From positions 1 to 53,644 of the forward strand of contig CAZWCE010000023.1 of NCBI GenBank assembly GCA_964632505.1: 53,644 nucleotides of DNA. The letters run 5' to 3'. Of the stretch, positions 12,901 through 20,460 are shown piece after piece. Positions within the stretch are counted from its first letter, which is position 1. Each line of letters begins with the position of its first letter. This DNA comes from CAZWCE01 sp964632505 (GTDB lineage Bacteria > Planctomycetota > Planctomycetia > Pirellulales > Thermoguttaceae). A program made the translations under genes and the position numbers. The notes beneath the pieces were generated by a model. The model had not been told where the DNA came from, did no database searches, and saw only the letters and a program-made list of their open reading frames with translations.

Positions 12901-15900
12901 CGACGCTGGTGCGGGGAGGACGCCCCGGCACGGTCGATCTGGTCTACGGAAACACCGGCAACCAGGACATGGGCCCGGTCCTCTTCCTGGTGCAGGGAGT
13001 CGATGATGGTTCCGGCATGACGAACGTGGGGCTTCGTTCCAGCGAACGGGAATCGGGCAGCGAGTGCCAACTGCTCGGTATCAGTCACGACGGTCCGATC
13101 GACGTCCTGCGTCCCGGTGCCTCCTTCGCCCCGACCGTCTACTACCGTAACGCCTCGGGCCCACCGAACATCCGTGCGAAGATCATCCGTTCGGGCGACA
13201 GCACCCCGATCACCGCGGACGACTGGGATCGCATCGAAACGGCCGTCCGTCCGCCGGAACTCGCCGAGGATCGCTGGTCCGCCTTCTGGCATGAGCGGAT
13301 CCAAACGCGCGTCGAGCCGACCTGGGGGAGTTATCTCGACGTTCTGGTCCGGCTTTCCGATACGCTCTCGGAGCCGGGGCACCCGATCGACGATCCCCGA
13401 GAGTTGATGCGGATTCTGTACCACGACCAGAGCGAGTTTCTCGCCTCGATGTCCTTCTCGGGAACGCTTCGGGATGCCGAGGACGACTCGGCCCTGGCCG
13501 GTGTGGACCTGGTCGCCTACCGGAAAACCGAAGCGGGCGATTATCACCTGGAAGGCCAGGTCGTGACCGGAAACGACGGAAGCTTCGAGTTCGCGTATCT
13601 CCCCGAAGGCGAATACGCCTTGGTGGTGGCCGACAGCTCCGACGGCACCATGACCTACGAGTGGGACGTCGACCGCGACGGGGAAATCGACGTGGAAGTC
13701 GTCTTCTTCACCATGTCGCGCAACGTGGGCGATGTCGAGGCACGCATCTACCATGCAGTGGGAAGCCCGGCCGATTCGGGAGATTCCTCGCAGTACAATG
13801 AGGATACCCAGAGTAAATGGGTGGTCGACGACGACGGCGTCTCCCATCTCTTCTGGCGGCGCGACGGGGAACTCTGGCATGCCGTGCATGACGGTATCGG
13901 CTGGGGCGATGCCCATTGGCTGCCCTCTGGAACGGTCGATGCCGAAGGCGTGACCCAAGCGCTCATCGTCGATGACTTCTCGGTCGCCTTTTCCGACCAG
14001 TTGATCGACAACGGCGATGGCACGAAATCGGCCGGCTTCTTCGTTACCTGGAATGAAGACCGCCCCGACGATCAGGGCAACATTGCCGAACGGAACGCCA
14101 CGGAAATCCGGTACATGATCGGAGTGAAGGACCCGCAGACGGGCGAGATCACTTGGTCGAAGCCTCAAGACGCCACAAGCGACGACATCGCCGACAATGT
14201 GCCTGAGGTGGTCGTCAAGTCGAACGGCGAAGTCTTGTTCGTGAACCCCAAAAAGGACGAGCGAACGGAGATCGACGGAGAAGCGTATCACGACGATTTC
14301 GATCTCTACTCCGGCCTCCTGGCGGTCGATGCCGACGGTTACGTGCTGCAGCCTCCGGTCGTCTACCCGGCGGTGCTGGAGTTCATCGAATCGCCGGATA
14401 TCGGCGAACAGCTCGCTTCCTCGCCGCTGGGAGGGGCCCTGAAATTCAAGATCCCCTCGAAGTACAAAATCTTCAAGAGATTCGCCGAGCCCGAACTGGA
14501 AGTGAACTGGTTCGTCAAACCGCACGGAACGCAGAAGTGTGGGGAATCGAAGCATTACGAGGCGAAGGGAAAGCTCTCCTTCAAAATTCCCAGCCGCGCC
14601 CATCTCACCCCCGAGTCCAAGAACTCATTCGAAGCCAGTGGAAAGTACAAGGCGAAATGGACCGTCGATTCGGAAGATTGCAAGTATGAACTCTCCAGTG
14701 CGTCGGCTTCGGCCAGCGCCAAGGCCGGAACTTCTTGGAAATGGTCGGCGGGGGCGTTGATCGGTTCCATCCCCTTCCCCGGCGCGAGACTCCTCGGCCG
14801 TGTGGTCGGCTGGGTGGAGAACTGGGGGAATCTGAAAACCTCGATCGAAGTCTCGGCCACCGCCGGGCTGGGTGGCAAGGTCCAATGGAACCCCGCGAAA
14901 GGAGATGCTCCCCCGTGCGACGGTCGACTCCCGGATTCCGGGAAGATCACGGCGACTGCCGGCGTCAAACTAAAGGGGGAGGCGAAAGCCTCGAACTGGG
15001 CCATCAGTGCGGAAGGCTCGCTGGACGTGAAGCTTCCCGTCTATCCCTTCGAGCCCCAAGACGCGGAACTCAAAGGCAAAATCACGGTCAAAAGGTTTCG
15101 CGCCGATGGCCGGGGTGAGGTTTGGTACTGGGATGCGACCCTGCTCGGCGGTGGAATGGCCGGAACGGTCGGTCCCCTGGGGACTTCCGACATCATGGCG
15201 CTCGGCAGCGGGGCCGGCGAGGGCGGCTTCTACTCGACCTTCTTCGATCCGTCGCTCGTCGTCGGAACAGGGAACGATTACAGTAATTCCGCTTTCCGTA
15301 GCCAGAGCGTCCTGGAGGACGTGACCGGCGATCGCCTGTTCGACGGTCCGCCGAAAATCGCCAAGGGGCCCAATGGCGAGCTGATGATGAGCTGGGTCAA
15401 GATGGTCCCCGACCAGCAAGGACACCCACTCGACTCGGTCGTGGTCGTCTCTCAGTATGATGAACTGACCGACACTTGGTCCGAGCCGGTCGAGATTCCC
15501 GAAAGTGGCGGCATTTCCGAGACCGCCGATATCGCTTTCGATGCCCAGGGGAATCCCATGGTCGTCTGGACCAGCGCCCCGCGGGCGGATTACGACCAGA
15601 TCGATCCCGACGACCCCGATTACTACGAAACGATGATCGAGGCAGGCATCGATGAAACAGCCGGGGGTCAAATCTACTTCTCCCGATTCGATCCGGATAC
15701 CGGTGCCTGGACCGCCGGGGCCGTCGTGGAGCCGGTGGCCGGTCCCGATTCCAGCCCGACCCTCGGAAACCTCCCGGACGGTGACCTCGTCTTGCTCTGG
15801 AACAACATCCCTTCGGAGAATCCGGAAGAGAAGGTCGACCATCAGTTGCGAGCGGCCACTTGGGACGGTTCTTCCTGGTCGTCGAGCAAGGTGCTCGCCA

Positions 15901-18900
15901 CCGCCGCAAAGATCATGCCCTCCGAAGCGATCGGCACTCTCGGCAGCGCGGGCACCGTCTTCTGGAGTCAGGAGGTCGTGACCCAGGGCGAGGACAAACC
16001 CGATGTGAAACTGTACTCCAGCACGTACAGCTCCATCACCGGTTGGTCCGAGCCGGAACTGTTCCAACCGGAGGTCGACGCGACCCTCGTGTCGATCGAA
16101 GAGGCTGAAACACTTTCGGCCCAAGAAGCATCGCAGGGCGAAGGGATCGACGTCCTCTCCAACGGGTCCTGCCCGGGAACACCTCCCGACGAATGTTGCG
16201 ACGACGATGATGATGACGACGATGATGATCCCGATTACGATCCCGATGACCACGATTCCCACGATCCGAACGATATCATCGGTCCGGCCGGGCACGGCGA
16301 TCTCCGCTGGGTGACCCCGCGGGGTGAGTTCGATTACACCATTCGATTCGAGAACAAAGCCGAGGCGGCCGCTCCGGCACAACTGATCACCGTCACCCAT
16401 CAGCTCGATTCCGATCTCGACTTCGAAACCTTCGAGTTCGGCAACATGCTCTTCAGCAATCGCGACGTCATCGTCGAGGAAGAGGGACTCCAGTCGTTCC
16501 ATACGGTGGTCGACCTCCGACCCGAGGGAAATGATCTTCTGGTCGACGTCCAGGCTGATTTAAATCCCGAGACGGGCGAGGCCAAGTGGGTTTTCACCGG
16601 AATCGATCCGGAAACCGGCGAACTGACCGAGGACGTCTTCGATGGATTCCTTCCGCCGAACGACGAGAACCACATCGGCGAGGGCTTCGTCTCCTACTCG
16701 ATCGATCCGAAAGAGACGTTGACCAGCGGCACGGAAATCACCAGCGAGGCGACGATCGTCTTCGACTGGAACGAACCGATCGACACGCCTGTCTGGAGCA
16801 ATCGGGTCGACAGCACGGGGCCCGCCAGCGAAGTGGTCGCCCTCGATCCGACGGTGGATTCGCCTTCCTTCCCGGTTCGCTGGGGAGGTGCCGACGACGA
16901 GAAGGGCTCCGGAATCGTCGCCTACGATGTCTATGTCGCCACCGACGACGGCGAGTACCAGCGGTGGCTGAAAAACGTCGCCACGACCGAAGCGGTCTTC
17001 ACCGGACAGTATGGCCACACCTACAGGTTCTACAGCATCGCCCGCGACCAGGTCGGCCACGAGGAGGCGGCTCCGGCTTCGGCCGATACCTCCACGACGA
17101 CGCCTCCGGGAGTGGCGGCCATCGGTGACCGGGTCTGGGAAGACGTCAACGGCGACGGCATCCAGCAACCCGGGGAACCGGGAATCGACGGTGTCGCGGT
17201 CACACTCTTCGATGCCGATGATCAGTCCATCATCGCTACGACCACGACCGACGCCGAAGGCTACTACCGGTTCGATGAACTGGACACGTCGCTCGATTAC
17301 TTCGTGGAAGTGACCGCCCCAAGTGGCTACCGGTTCAGTCCGAGGGACCAGGGTTCCCCCGATGACGAACACCGTGACAGCGATGTCGATCTCCATACCG
17401 GACGCACCGAAATGTTCGTCGTCGGCGTGGGCAAGCATTCCCATTGGGACGCCGGGCTCTACCGACCGGTGGAGATCGGCGGGACGCTCTGGCTCGATCT
17501 CGACCGCGATGGCGAGCAAGGCCAAGACGAGCAACCGCTGGAAGGTTGGACCGTCTTCCTCGAGGGAGCTGACGGCAACGGCGTGCTCGACGATGGTGAA
17601 CTTTCGGTCACAACCGGTAGCAACGGCGAATACCGCTTTGCCGATCTCCGACCCGGCAGCTATGTCGTGCACGAAGTGATTCCCGAGCTTTGGGAACAGA
17701 CTTCGCCTGGTGAACCGGGGATCCACCACCTTCCGGTCGGGATCCTCTCGAGCGAATTCCACGATCCGCGGGCGGTCGAGGTCCAGGGTGCTCTCCTCCA
17801 GACGATGGAATACTCGGTGCCCATGATGGTCGATTGGAACAACGACGGTCATCAGGACCTGCTGGTCGGCGAAAAGATGGGCAATTACGGGACGGTGCGT
17901 GTCTACCTGAAAGATGATGGTGACTCGCGGTTCACCACGCCGCAAACCGTTCAGGTCGACGGCCACGATCTCCTGGTTCCGGCTAATGGATGCCTGGGTG
18001 CCTTCCCCCGAGTGGTCGACTGGAACGACGACGGCAAGAAGGATCTGCTCATCGGACGCGCTGACGGCAAGACCGAGATCTTCCTGAACAACAACACGGA
18101 TGCCGAGCCCACGTTCACCGCCGGTGGTTTCGTCGAAGTGGGGCAACCCGACGAGAAGACGATTCTCGACATCGGATGCCGAACGACCCTCGATGTGACC
18201 GACTGGAACGACGACGACCGCTTCGATCTGGTGTTCGGTGGGCTCGACGGCCGCGTGCACGTACTTCTGAATGAAGGAACCGCACATACTCCCGACTTCA
18301 GAACCGATTGGATCGCCCAGTCTTCCGAGGGCGACCTGATCGTTCCCTCGGGTCGGGCCGGTGTCGAGATGGAGGATGTCGATGGCGACGGTCGCAAGGA
18401 CCTGGTCCTCGGCAATACCACCGGCGAACTCCTCTGGTATCCGAACGTCGGGACCGACGCTGTTCCCCGATTCGATACCTGGATGGAGTTTGAAGGTGGC
18501 GATGTCTGGATTGATTCGCTCCGATCGCGCCCCTTCATGGGCGATTTCGACGGAGACGGTCTTTCCGATCTGCTGGTCGGCGGCAGAGACGGAAAGGTGC
18601 AAATGTTCAGTCGCGACGCCGATGGGGAGAACCATGGCCCGCAACCTTCGGCGGTCACCATGGCCCACCTGGTCTCGCTCGGCTCCGGCGAAACGATCGA
18701 AGCGGCCGATTTCGGCAACTACGGCGATGTGGTCGCCCCGGTGGTGACGGTCAATGAACTGACCACCAACGATACCACCCCGGAACTGACCGGAACGGTC
18801 GATGATCCCGAGGCCGACGTCCAAGTAACGGTCAACGGTCAAGACTACTCAGCGACCGTGAGCGACGACACTTGGACGCTGGCCGACGACACGATTACAT

Positions 18901-20279
18901 CGCCACTGGCCGACGGCACTTACGACGTCGACGTCACCGCGACCGACCCGACCGGCAATGTGGGAACGGACGACACGACCGATGAACTGGTCATCGACAC
19001 GACGGCCCCGGTGGTGACGGTCAATGAACTGACCACCAACGATACCACCCCGGAACTGACCGGAACGGTCGATGATCCCGAGGCCGACGTCCAAGTAACG
19101 GTCAACGGTCAAGACTACTCAGCGACCGTGAGCGACGACACTTGGACGCTGGCCGACGACACGATTACATCGCCACTGGCCGACGGCACTTACGACGTCG
19201 ACGTCACCGCGACCGACCCGACCGGCAATGTGGGAACGGACGACACGACCGATGAACTGGTCATCGACACGACGGCCCCGGAACTCGAGGTAACCCTCGA
19301 GGCGAACTCGGGCATCGTCGAAGACGGCTCGGTTACCCTCACCGGCTCCTTCGTCGGAGGAAGCGGCTCGGGTGGGCACACGGTCACAATCGAGTGGGGC
19401 GATGGAAATGCCGAATCCTTCCCACTTGTTGGTAGTGTTCATGAGTTCACTAAAAATCACGATTACGCCACCGGCGGTATCTTCGACATCCTCGTCACCG
19501 TGACCGATGCGTCGGAAGAAAACTCCGGCGAGGCGACGACCCAGGCACAAGTCACCGGAACCCGTATCCACCAGGGCGAGCTGCAGGTGGTGGGAACGCC
19601 GGAAGAGGACCGCGTGTATATCCACCGCCTCTGGGGCAACCAGGTGATGGTTTCCGCCAACTTCCTGCCCGGTTTCTTCCGCACTGAACGATTCAACGGT
19701 TCCCAGTTCAATTCGATGCATGTCTCCCTCGGCGACGGATGCGATCACGCCATGCTCGTCGGCAATATCACGCAGAGTGCATTGCTCGATGGCGGGGCTG
19801 GCGACGATTTCCTCCGTGGCGGTCGGGGCGACGACATCTTGGTCGGCGGCCCGGGCAACGACCTACTCGTCGGATCCCGAGGGCGCGACATTCTCATCGG
19901 CGGATTGGGACGCGATCGTTTGATTGGCAACCATGGCGAGGACTTGCTCATCGGCGGCTACACCGCTCATGACGCGAACGACTCGGCCCTGGCGGCTATT
20001 CTCGCGGAGTGGAGTTCCGATCGCGATTACGCCACACGAGTGGAAAATCTCAAGGGTGAAGGCACCGGTAGCCGGCTCAACGAGAGCTACTTCCTGATCG
20101 CCGATGAGGCCCTTCCCGAAGTCGAGGCGACCGTCTTCGAGGACGACCAACGCGACGTCCTCCTCGGCGGAGGCGGCCGGGACTGGTTCTTCGCCAACTA
20201 CGAGGACGATGATTCCGACGAAGAGGACTCCCTCTGGGGTCGTCGCGGAGACGAATGGATCGAAGAGCTGGATCAGTAG
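918..20279 (+). CDS. giant LEPRxLL-type modular surface/secreted protein with embedded C39-like peptidase (6453 aa)
   Basis: The N-terminus is basic and carries LERRELL at residues 47-53, a variant of the planctomycetal LEPRxLL export-associated motif. Modules in order (approximate residues) are: PPC-like segments with EPND motifs (65-790); a C39-like peptidase (868-1136) with candidate catalytic Cys887, His1090 and Asp1108; seven Big_5/SbsA-type Ig repeats (1193-1990), most with a D-x-D-x-D-G loop; fourteen CARDB repeats (1994-3775); a PPC-like and an IPT-like segment (3778-3982); a carboxypeptidase-regulatory-like domain (4177-4249); propeller-like stretches (4285-5045); ten consecutive Asp (5095-5104); a DUF11-like domain; an FN3-like domain; two SdrD-B domains (5402-5595); FG-GAP/VCBS repeats (5613-5911); two identical 90-residue Ig-like repeats; a PKD domain; and RTX-type glycine/aspartate repeats (6290-6348). 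I infer a calcium-binding, cell-surface or matrix adhesin. Domain calls come from motif reading. The substrate of the peptidase-like module is unknown. Confidence 0.9.
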   Translation: MKRTSKGGRGKGYLAKWWELSGLRGLESRKPLEKKLQKKRRPQIEELERRELLSVTYPLPLQRAEPAGSLIYSGETVSGVCSDTGDHEWTIDLDAGNTVTWWAEPTSGEFDPRLEVYGPDGGGEDSLLVTVNEAQAGGTEVLQSFAVAQDGTYTFSVTDDTLGGDTFNAQLLLNADVELENLLGTTNDIPADAQDISSSFQVLDAMFPEISRGGIVGTSLGGGDDWFQFTLDDGASATIALSSSAFSFEPIEIWSNVESEHPLATGVPSENTSSIIRNFSDPLDGESGTYRLLVDGISGEGSGEYQVMVTQNTDFEMEPNDSEATAQDLSDTGAVLGFLGGGSAGPLTAEVEPNDGIEQHGCVEVNWGEGGPEPLGVADHLPYANDWSGSFHWDDESGQYWAELTGEISENDWAGDACDSGYNGDWDFFKVTLQPEETLRVEMFSDYQSGGEESQQGDPTEQGESEPLADPFLWLFDSAGNLLEYNDNGEGGDASYLEYAYWPESAEGGPQEQGDVPIDVYIVADAADDSSGNIGTYTLAAEIVPFASMGMSEYLANEIEPNDNGPISDPYDPQEISGHLPYANDWSDSFTWIDEAGHYEAELTGEISSAEGGGEGCGCGSGEETNWDFFKISASYGDRLVVDMYSDDSGSQEGGAMSQGEGDPLQDTYLWLYDSEGNLLSSNDDYEGLLFSQIDYIFGEGDGGDGGELASPMDQGELMDFYIVADSYGSYTGTYTLSATLEADPPGDTSGGDDYYFIEATAGDTLVVNVQAISDGTGQFENALDPVVEIIAPQIVGDTASASVAPMGLGSGEAEMLPMTEYEGDEGVDLIQMTDGGESLGTSQVDVMLMTSGPLPPSASGETIVSNMPQTAVHLDQVPTSTWTYGCSATAAGMMFGYYDRSGYDQMYTGPTNGGVAPLENLGQGIGATPIAGSTSLIATQNGFDGRTTDGHVDDYWIASGSDGPDPWMGTGTQHAWADCTADFLGTNQWKWDFVAPYGQVDFNTDGSTALFYQTSGYRLHDYIPSSSAGTPSTALTHGLRRFAESRGYGVQENYTQVIDAQATSGGFTFEDYMDQIDAGRPVMVQLVGHSMVGVGYDEATDTVYVHDTWDNEVHAMPWGGTYAGMDHFAMTVLELRDPGEDPGQPDDPTPPDGVIGSQLEYDVPQSGVYVLRVTANSEAAGEYLLTVEGASPAAPRIVGHHPSGEQTEPVSHIDVNFNTEIDPTTFTVDDVEVVTPSDQMIAATGIVELGDDQFQIQFPEQIESGIYHVFVGPHISDVENGLEMDQNQNGTSGEQNDRYDATFEILDVQGPHVVSFSPAEPVEGRLEYVDVTFNEPILAATLLSDDIVIHDPEGTPVVIDDIEVLAEEQFRLHFAEAQILGGTYSFTCGPDIRDPYNNQMDQDQDGVNGEDEDDAYTDSFTIIPGPTIESIEPIGNHVGGVGELIIRFSEPIDLSTFQAVDIVLTDPQGNAVTVEDPVLDSQDSEERTYRVTLAPEAILPGTYQVEVGPNLESERGVLMDQDGDGLLAESGDDRFESDFYIVPGPRVEQHSPTGSVVGVVDKITVSFNEAIDADTFSSDDVTITHPAGGSLELGEPVLKDSSTFEIPLTMPATHSGEYQIVIGPNLQNAYGASMDQDQDGLLAEDPDDLYQGSFSIVAGPYIVSHSPSGDQTEPVSSVTVDFNLPIAASTFTGVDITTEGPSGSFNVWAEPVDDTDSTFLLTFQEQSEYGDYHIYVGPHIEDNVDGLEMDQDRDGITAEEDEDRYDAGFTIIDIHGPRVTGYEPDEPVQGAISSVVFTFNEAIDASTFSSDDVTITDPNDNAVIASGVEQVSESEYRVTFPSQTIEGSYQISIGPNIADVVGNQMDQDADGNKAESQDDVFTAVAQVDQTGPTVAGHSVQGVENQVVRTFDLTFSEPVDPDSLLGTMITVTRPDSSTVEASSVDWVDGQPETLRITIPGMAVDGTFQVELDAGVTDVVGNPMETGYTFQFDQLLPNLSIVDVVYPEECVSGQMVEIQWTVENIGQGTAPAAGWKDVASWSPDEVGGDANDETMGELTFDQPLAPGESYTRSAFFEVPEVADDQWQWVVLEVDTEGALDELDEQDNMQVSTPPAWVTTREYPDLQVQNVTLPHELSAGELATVSWEVHNVIHDSAGTTTVPYWNDKVYLSLDTTLDGSDILIATEPNPEFLTPGESYSQTIDVEIPKDILEEEYYLIVRADGDYREQEFDLEDNNTASSSHRGHLVIPEVGYLKITHIEDPGVWAPGAHVPRNQIRWTMENTGGATIEGRGGGYWDDGMALSRDETYDQNEDHWLGGHMIHHTEPLRPGEARECTNSYTRGGFHLPYWEPGDYYLIVIPDTHWFAESRGETVDKEYGVVEITLGSHLPDLQVASVADGSGGAVAAGRDLLVDWRIENLGESGTSVDHWTDNVYLSSDPTLEPAHDLLLGSRTHSGLLESQEGYDVDSASFAIPGDTPPGDYYLLVETDTEDQVTEISNRNNVAISSSHLIVTPPGESDLRVDGVGTDATGVAGETISVDWTVTNHGPDGTYRDQWTDAIYLSDDQVWDNSDLRFAEFVHSGPLAGGDSYTRSETVTLPNDLEGDFYVLVKTDDQNQVYEHQAEENNATATGATLHIDDFAPDLNVDSLTGDNTGIAGEAITVNWSVTNDGDGPTESDWSDAIYLSTDADFDPNDDLLIETFSRSGSLNVGETYDSTTQLVLPNDIEGDYHLLLVADSQSDLYEKGQESNNHLSMSISIDDFAPDLAVDELTTTTAQPIAGEAITVNWSVTNLGNGPTESDWSDAIYLSTDADFDPGVDVLLSESTRSGPLDIGETYNSTTLDPTELFLPDEIEGDYHLLLVVDSQSDLFEKGNEANNVFSRQMTIVDHAPDLAVDALTTTTAEPIAGKPVMIDWSVTNEGAEATKHDWFDAFYLSEDDTFDSEEDLLLDERPREGMDLATDASYSSTSFAPTQVILPDEIEGTYYLFCQVDARSNLYEKDSEANNLHSLELEVMDQAPDLDIETFTSPETALAGHEIDISWAVKNIGEEPASAGWEDKLYLSEDGTLDPDQDTLLASYLREQDLLVGNSYTSPDPNTLVLPDAIEGDFYLILQVDAEDSLYEKAREGNNLWVEPLTIEDLAPDLKVQTAGISSTTALSGEYITVDYSAINSGREPVVDSWHDAFFLSEDDQLDPEEDFLVGLIEHDAPLGTGQTYTAPSTPTYVRIPSRIEGTYHLFAVADYEDQVLEKNGQDNAETNNAFLLSETIDVTLHSADLEVDQVELLADTATAGSLFHCEWTVTNTGLKSTEEGEILWKDGVYLSTDDDFNPEGDIELGTVSHTGSLLPDESYRAEGDFVIRQDLEGPYYVYVVTDLRRQVFEHEGEENNTTAAASQVTVTGIRTDLMVSDLTGPTEQVTAGESLALTWEVTNNGPDATAGSHWSDSVYISTNGQLDEEDLLLETFVHNGALAHGETYTSSENLLLPEDLQEGTYHLILKTDAASNNDIFEYQAEGNNTLATQVDVVLPPPADLQITLDSVPEEAWSGQSLPVQWTVKNEGGSPASSEEGSWFDSIYLSRDTYFDPETDTRLGHLEHEGVLAAAGEYSQSFEARLPRGITGPYYVIAVTDSTDRVFERGVEDNNLVMATSATQVNLTPPADLVVSDIAPPVLSGAYGETVDWTYTVRNESSESTAYGQWYDTIYLSADDQWDLDDRRVTRVLHNGDVSPEGEYTETVSAKVPAVVPGNYHIIVRTDLLDDIRETDNDNNTAASSEAFTVEGRPLALGEAGLEHSLGAQESDYYQVTVEEGQDFALFVSSLNQSGAAEAAEIYVAYDRMPSRTQYDYQSSTLTNAGEAWVRVSAMQSGTYYVLVHGTHRSGSKEYQIEAEEIAFSIRSVIPETMGLDGSATLEIHGARFQPETVFELTGPDDALLTSTEVVLKDSMTAYAKFNCWFVPEGEYTLRAIHPDPEEEPVFYDKEIQVVPQGAAELEVYFDGPTLVRGGRPGTVDLVYGNTGNQDMGPVLFLVQGVDDGSGMTNVGLRSSERESGSECQLLGISHDGPIDVLRPGASFAPTVYYRNASGPPNIRAKIIRSGDSTPITADDWDRIETAVRPPELAEDRWSAFWHERIQTRVEPTWGSYLDVLVRLSDTLSEPGHPIDDPRELMRILYHDQSEFLASMSFSGTLRDAEDDSALAGVDLVAYRKTEAGDYHLEGQVVTGNDGSFEFAYLPEGEYALVVADSSDGTMTYEWDVDRDGEIDVEVVFFTMSRNVGDVEARIYHAVGSPADSGDSSQYNEDTQSKWVVDDDGVSHLFWRRDGELWHAVHDGIGWGDAHWLPSGTVDAEGVTQALIVDDFSVAFSDQLIDNGDGTKSAGFFVTWNEDRPDDQGNIAERNATEIRYMIGVKDPQTGEITWSKPQDATSDDIADNVPEVVVKSNGEVLFVNPKKDERTEIDGEAYHDDFDLYSGLLAVDADGYVLQPPVVYPAVLEFIESPDIGEQLASSPLGGALKFKIPSKYKIFKRFAEPELEVNWFVKPHGTQKCGESKHYEAKGKLSFKIPSRAHLTPESKNSFEASGKYKAKWTVDSEDCKYELSSASASASAKAGTSWKWSAGALIGSIPFPGARLLGRVVGWVENWGNLKTSIEVSATAGLGGKVQWNPAKGDAPPCDGRLPDSGKITATAGVKLKGEAKASNWAISAEGSLDVKLPVYPFEPQDAELKGKITVKRFRADGRGEVWYWDATLLGGGMAGTVGPLGTSDIMALGSGAGEGGFYSTFFDPSLVVGTGNDYSNSAFRSQSVLEDVTGDRLFDGPPKIAKGPNGELMMSWVKMVPDQQGHPLDSVVVVSQYDELTDTWSEPVEIPESGGISETADIAFDAQGNPMVVWTSAPRADYDQIDPDDPDYYETMIEAGIDETAGGQIYFSRFDPDTGAWTAGAVVEPVAGPDSSPTLGNLPDGDLVLLWNNIPSENPEEKVDHQLRAATWDGSSWSSSKVLATAAKIMPSEAIGTLGSAGTVFWSQEVVTQGEDKPDVKLYSSTYSSITGWSEPELFQPEVDATLVSIEEAETLSAQEASQGEGIDVLSNGSCPGTPPDECCDDDDDDDDDDPDYDPDDHDSHDPNDIIGPAGHGDLRWVTPRGEFDYTIRFENKAEAAAPAQLITVTHQLDSDLDFETFEFGNMLFSNRDVIVEEEGLQSFHTVVDLRPEGNDLLVDVQADLNPETGEAKWVFTGIDPETGELTEDVFDGFLPPNDENHIGEGFVSYSIDPKETLTSGTEITSEATIVFDWNEPIDTPVWSNRVDSTGPASEVVALDPTVDSPSFPVRWGGADDEKGSGIVAYDVYVATDDGEYQRWLKNVATTEAVFTGQYGHTYRFYSIARDQVGHEEAAPASADTSTTTPPGVAAIGDRVWEDVNGDGIQQPGEPGIDGVAVTLFDADDQSIIATTTTDAEGYYRFDELDTSLDYFVEVTAPSGYRFSPRDQGSPDDEHRDSDVDLHTGRTEMFVVGVGKHSHWDAGLYRPVEIGGTLWLDLDRDGEQGQDEQPLEGWTVFLEGADGNGVLDDGELSVTTGSNGEYRFADLRPGSYVVHEVIPELWEQTSPGEPGIHHLPVGILSSEFHDPRAVEVQGALLQTMEYSVPMMVDWNNDGHQDLLVGEKMGNYGTVRVYLKDDGDSRFTTPQTVQVDGHDLLVPANGCLGAFPRVVDWNDDGKKDLLIGRADGKTEIFLNNNTDAEPTFTAGGFVEVGQPDEKTILDIGCRTTLDVTDWNDDDRFDLVFGGLDGRVHVLLNEGTAHTPDFRTDWIAQSSEGDLIVPSGRAGVEMEDVDGDGRKDLVLGNTTGELLWYPNVGTDAVPRFDTWMEFEGGDVWIDSLRSRPFMGDFDGDGLSDLLVGGRDGKVQMFSRDADGENHGPQPSAVTMAHLVSLGSGETIEAADFGNYGDVVAPVVTVNELTTNDTTPELTGTVDDPEADVQVTVNGQDYSATVSDDTWTLADDTITSPLADGTYDVDVTATDPTGNVGTDDTTDELVIDTTAPVVTVNELTTNDTTPELTGTVDDPEADVQVTVNGQDYSATVSDDTWTLADDTITSPLADGTYDVDVTATDPTGNVGTDDTTDELVIDTTAPELEVTLEANSGIVEDGSVTLTGSFVGGSGSGGHTVTIEWGDGNAESFPLVGSVHEFTKNHDYATGGIFDILVTVTDASEENSGEATTQAQVTGTRIHQGELQVVGTPEEDRVYIHRLWGNQVMVSANFLPGFFRTERFNGSQFNSMHVSLGDGCDHAMLVGNITQSALLDGGAGDDFLRGGRGDDILVGGPGNDLLVGSRGRDILIGGLGRDRLIGNHGEDLLIGGYTAHDANDSALAAILAEWSSDRDYATRVENLKGEGTGSRLNESYFLIADEALPEVEATVFEDDQRDVLLGGGGRDWFFANYEDDDSDEEDSLWGRRGDEWIEELDQ
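8881..9362 (+). repeat. near-identical DNA segments in adjacent CARDB repeats, period 369 bp
   Basis: The 63 bases at 8931-8993 recur exactly at 9300-9362, and 8881-8917 recurs at 9250-9286. The offset is 369 bp (123 codons), one CARDB repeat. Other CARDB repeats in the gene are much more diverged at DNA level, so this pair reflects a recent duplication or gene conversion. Confidence 0.85.
18741..19280 (+). repeat. perfect 270-bp tandem duplication encoding a 90-residue Ig-like module
   Basis: Bases 18741-19010 and 19011-19280 are identical at every position, including synonymous sites. Each unit encodes one 90-residue module beginning VVTVNELTTNDTTPELTG. It lies between the FG-GAP repeats and the PKD domain of the giant protein. 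Complete identity means that the duplication is very recent, is kept homogeneous by conversion, or is an assembly artefact. Confidence 0.95.
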
Positions 20280-20460
20280 AATCTTGACCCTTCGTGAATG
20301 ATGGGCTCGCGGACCCCATTACAGGAAAGATAGCGGATCCCCCTCCGGGGAAGCGGCAAACGCGGAAGTTGGTTTACTCTCCTCCTCTTCCTTTTCGCCT
20401 TCCCTCGGGGGGAGAATCGCGTCTTTCGTTGTTTCCTGGGGCGGAGCTTTCGATCTCGAA

